A DNA stretch of 64,000 nucleotides from Ampullaceana balthica. Its lineage: Eukaryota; Mollusca; Gastropoda; Lymnaeidae. Positions 63,181-64,000 of the stretch are shown here, one piece after another. Both the position numbers and the translations under genes were made by a program. The notes below the pieces were generated by a model. It did not search any database. It had not been told where the DNA came from and saw nothing but the letters and a program-made list of their open reading frames with translations. The stretch's first letter is position 1. The number at the start of each line of letters is the position of its first letter. The stretch is from the NCBI GenBank assembly GCA_944989445.1, contig CALYLW010000066.1, positions 1,425,001 through 1,489,000 on the forward strand, read 5' to 3'.

Positions 63181-63754
63181 AGTTACGAATGTTATTTAAG
63201 CTTTTATTATTACACAATGCTGTATGCGAAAGGTGCGATTAGTTTGTCTTCATTAATTCCTCTTTGTTTTAGAGAATGTCCTTGTACATTATTTGTGAAG
63301 ACGAAGCATTCTAGAAATTTAATAGAATGCACAAGTACCATCTGAAGTTCAATTTAAAGAAGAATTTTCCATATCTCATATTATCTATGACATTTCGTGT
63401 AAGTAAGAGTGTTCACTCTTGTTGAAAGCTTTCTCTTTATATTTGTGAATGGTTGTGGGCCTGACTATTTTCTACTTAGTCTTTACATTTTACCTGCACA
63501 TAGTCCTTCTTGTCTTTTCAAGAATTAAATTACTCTAAAGCTTCAACGTGCGGCTTGACTCAAGCGAACCTTAACACTAGCCTGTAACAGTAAAGAAGAG
63601 CAGGAAATTACAATTGTATGATTTATAAGATTTATAAAATTATTTACATAGATTTATCTTTCAAGATTTCAAATGTTGATGGTATACACAGAGGCATCGC
63701 TAGGGTTGGTTTCACCCGGGGCGGTAGCTCATGGTGTCACCCCTTCACGACTGA

Positions 63755-63905
63755 AGAGGCCGTCCATAAATGACGTCACGTGAGGTTGCCGATTTTTACC
63801 CCACCCTTCCCCAGTGTCATACTTTGTCACAAAAACTTAGACCCCCCACCCATTCTTTTACGATATGACATCACAAAGCCTTGACAACCCCCCCTCCAAA
63901 CTGTA
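63755..63905. mobile_element. TIR element end, GGCCGTCCATAAATGAC family
   Basis: GAGGCCGTCCATAAATGACG then TCACGTGA, followed by C-rich ACCCCACCC and GATATGACATCAC. It is the reverse-strand equivalent of 29150-29309. The element may continue to or past 64000. Confidence 0.65.
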
Positions 63906-64000
63906 TTTCTTAATAAAAATTAGCATGTTGCAAATTATCTTTTGTCATTTAAATATGTATTTAGTGTAAGTCTGCACTCTAATATCGTAACACGCGTGAT

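Overview
The window looks like AT-rich nuclear DNA of an intron-rich invertebrate animal. The evidence is GT-AG introns in two recognisable genes, a tRNA-derived SINE, several non-LTR retrotransposon types, a Penelope-like element, a tRNA-Trp-primed Ty3/gypsy-type element, many hAT-type MITEs and Helitron-like ends. This mix is common in molluscs and other spiralians, so a mollusc-like genome is my best guess. No ribosomal or mitochondrial sequence fixes the taxon.

Host genes: two tandem, same-strand (+) paralogues encode a small, divergent phosphatidylinositol phosphate kinase (PIPK) core. Gene 1 (exons between 3599 and 11790) has 8 visible exons and 318 codons, and its first exon is not securely located. 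Gene 2 (30371-60926) can be read from an ATG to a stop over 9 exons and 342 codons. The exons align one to one. Three have identical lengths (60, 216 and 146 nt), and intron phases agree at every boundary compared. Both copies replace the Asp of the MDYSLL motif with Asn (TNYSL). Gene 1 also replaces the Asp of the IID motif with His, so altered or lost catalysis is the main biological question here.

Layout: 1-2760 is old repeat; 2909-3390 is a decayed coding relic; 3599-11790 is gene 1, with two hAT MITEs sharing one target octamer, a hAT relic and a Helitron-like element in its introns. From 11791 to 30370 the intergenic DNA holds a SINE, a KRBA2/Ginger-like DNA transposon relic (16904-18675), an unidentified minus-strand coding relic (21507-22828), inverted and tandem repeat blocks (23862-27845) and a TIR element (27976-29309). 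Gene 2 covers 30371-60926. Its fourth intron (34839-52708, about 18 kb) carries an OTU-like relic, a palindromic element, a complete hAT element with a perfect 8-bp target duplication, a MITE, an internally deleted gypsy element and an RTE-like LINE, the last two antisense to the gene. Its later introns carry a second Ginger-like copy, LINE pieces, a Penelope-like element in sense orientation and a long foldback. From 60927 to 64000 there is a CATC microsatellite, LINE fragments, a second SINE copy and the start of another TIR element.

No tRNA, rRNA, CRISPR array or bacterial-type operon was found. All mobile-element coding regions are broken by frameshifts, stops or deletions.
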